This document shows positions 13,783-13,984 of a DNA stretch of 13,984 bases, one piece after another. Within the stretch, counting starts at the first letter, position 1. Each line of letters begins with the position of its first letter. The notes below the pieces were generated by a model. That model was not told where the DNA came from, made no database searches, and saw only the letters and a program-made list of their open reading frames with translations. The position numbers were made by a program, and so were the translations under genes. Origin of the DNA: Holosporales bacterium. Lineage in GTDB: Bacteria; Pseudomonadota; Alphaproteobacteria; RUG11792. The stretch is taken from positions 1 to 13,984 of the forward strand of contig JAISID010000022.1 in assembly GCA_031262205.1 (NCBI GenBank), given 5' to 3'.

Positions 13783-13984
13783 GGGGGGACGGTTTGCGTC
13801 TTTAATACCAGTTAAACAACTTGTAAAAAGTTATTGGGAAGCGATTTCTTTTTCTTTCTAAAAATCAAGGAATTTATTTGGTAAATCTTAACGTTCTATT
13901 AACCTTTTTATGATATGCTAAAGCTATGCTTGCATAGGTTAAGTAGTTAAGGGAAGCAAGCCCCGAGGAGGGCGGGGGTTTGGG

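Larger units (their letters stand above)
13412..13984. other. Gene-free right end
   Basis: No coding region is visible. It contains a likely terminator, two copies of the dispersed motif, a 148-bp interrupted inverted repeat and, at the edge, stem-loops (TTAACCT 13899-13905 with AGGTTAA 13936-13942; CCCCG with CGGGG in the last 30 bases). The G-rich last bases may be the start of a structured RNA or leader that continues outside the window. Confidence 0.45.

Noticed and set aside
1..13984. CRISPR array, tRNA or rRNA genes
   Set aside because: The repeats are irregularly spaced, diverged and in both orientations, so they are not a CRISPR. No cloverleaf or rRNA sequence was recognised.

Overview
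The window looks like a piece of the main chromosome of an AT-rich alphaproteobacterium, probably a host-associated lineage of the Holosporales or Rickettsiales kind. This is inference. It rests on the low GC content, the housekeeping gene set, many decayed or non-coding stretches, and a parS site of the standard chromosomal type. No rRNA, tRNA or CRISPR array was recognised.

Layout. (1) 1-1172, plus strand: the end of a stand-alone CheY/Rcp1-type response regulator, then a 212-residue protein of unknown function with a tail faintly like an Hcp or tail-tube subunit. (2) 1173-2598: a long stretch without an intact gene. It holds a perfect 24-bp palindrome containing the ParB site parS, several stem-loops, copies of a dispersed repeat, and the wreck of an ISXO2-like (IS1595 family) transposase. 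(3) 2599-5099: a secreted protein of unknown function (minus), the nucleotide-pool enzyme RdgB (plus), and the lipoprotein-modifying enzyme Lgt (minus). rdgB and lgt converge so tightly that their stop codons interlock. (4) 5506-8280, minus: rpsO-fabD-fabG followed by an abortive-infection-type gene broken by a frameshift. (5) 8699-9841, minus: a HemY-like membrane TPR protein. (6) 10100-11476, plus: lepB-rnc. (7) 11796-13411, plus: an RpiB-type isomerase that carries a lipoprotein signal peptide, then fabH. (8) 13412-13984: non-coding, with repeat copies and a 148-bp interrupted inverted repeat.

Two themes link the genes. FabD, FabG and FabH are three core steps of type II fatty acid synthesis, split here over two loci. 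Lgt, LepB and two exported products (the 265-residue secreted protein and the RpiB-like predicted lipoprotein) concern export and lipidation.

The most interesting non-coding signal is a family of short elements bounded by inverted copies of a motif close to AGAATCATTCCCTAA. Copies occur in every gene-free gap longer than about 300 bases and I saw none inside an intact gene. The most interesting coding oddity is the RpiB enzyme preceded by a convincing lipobox.
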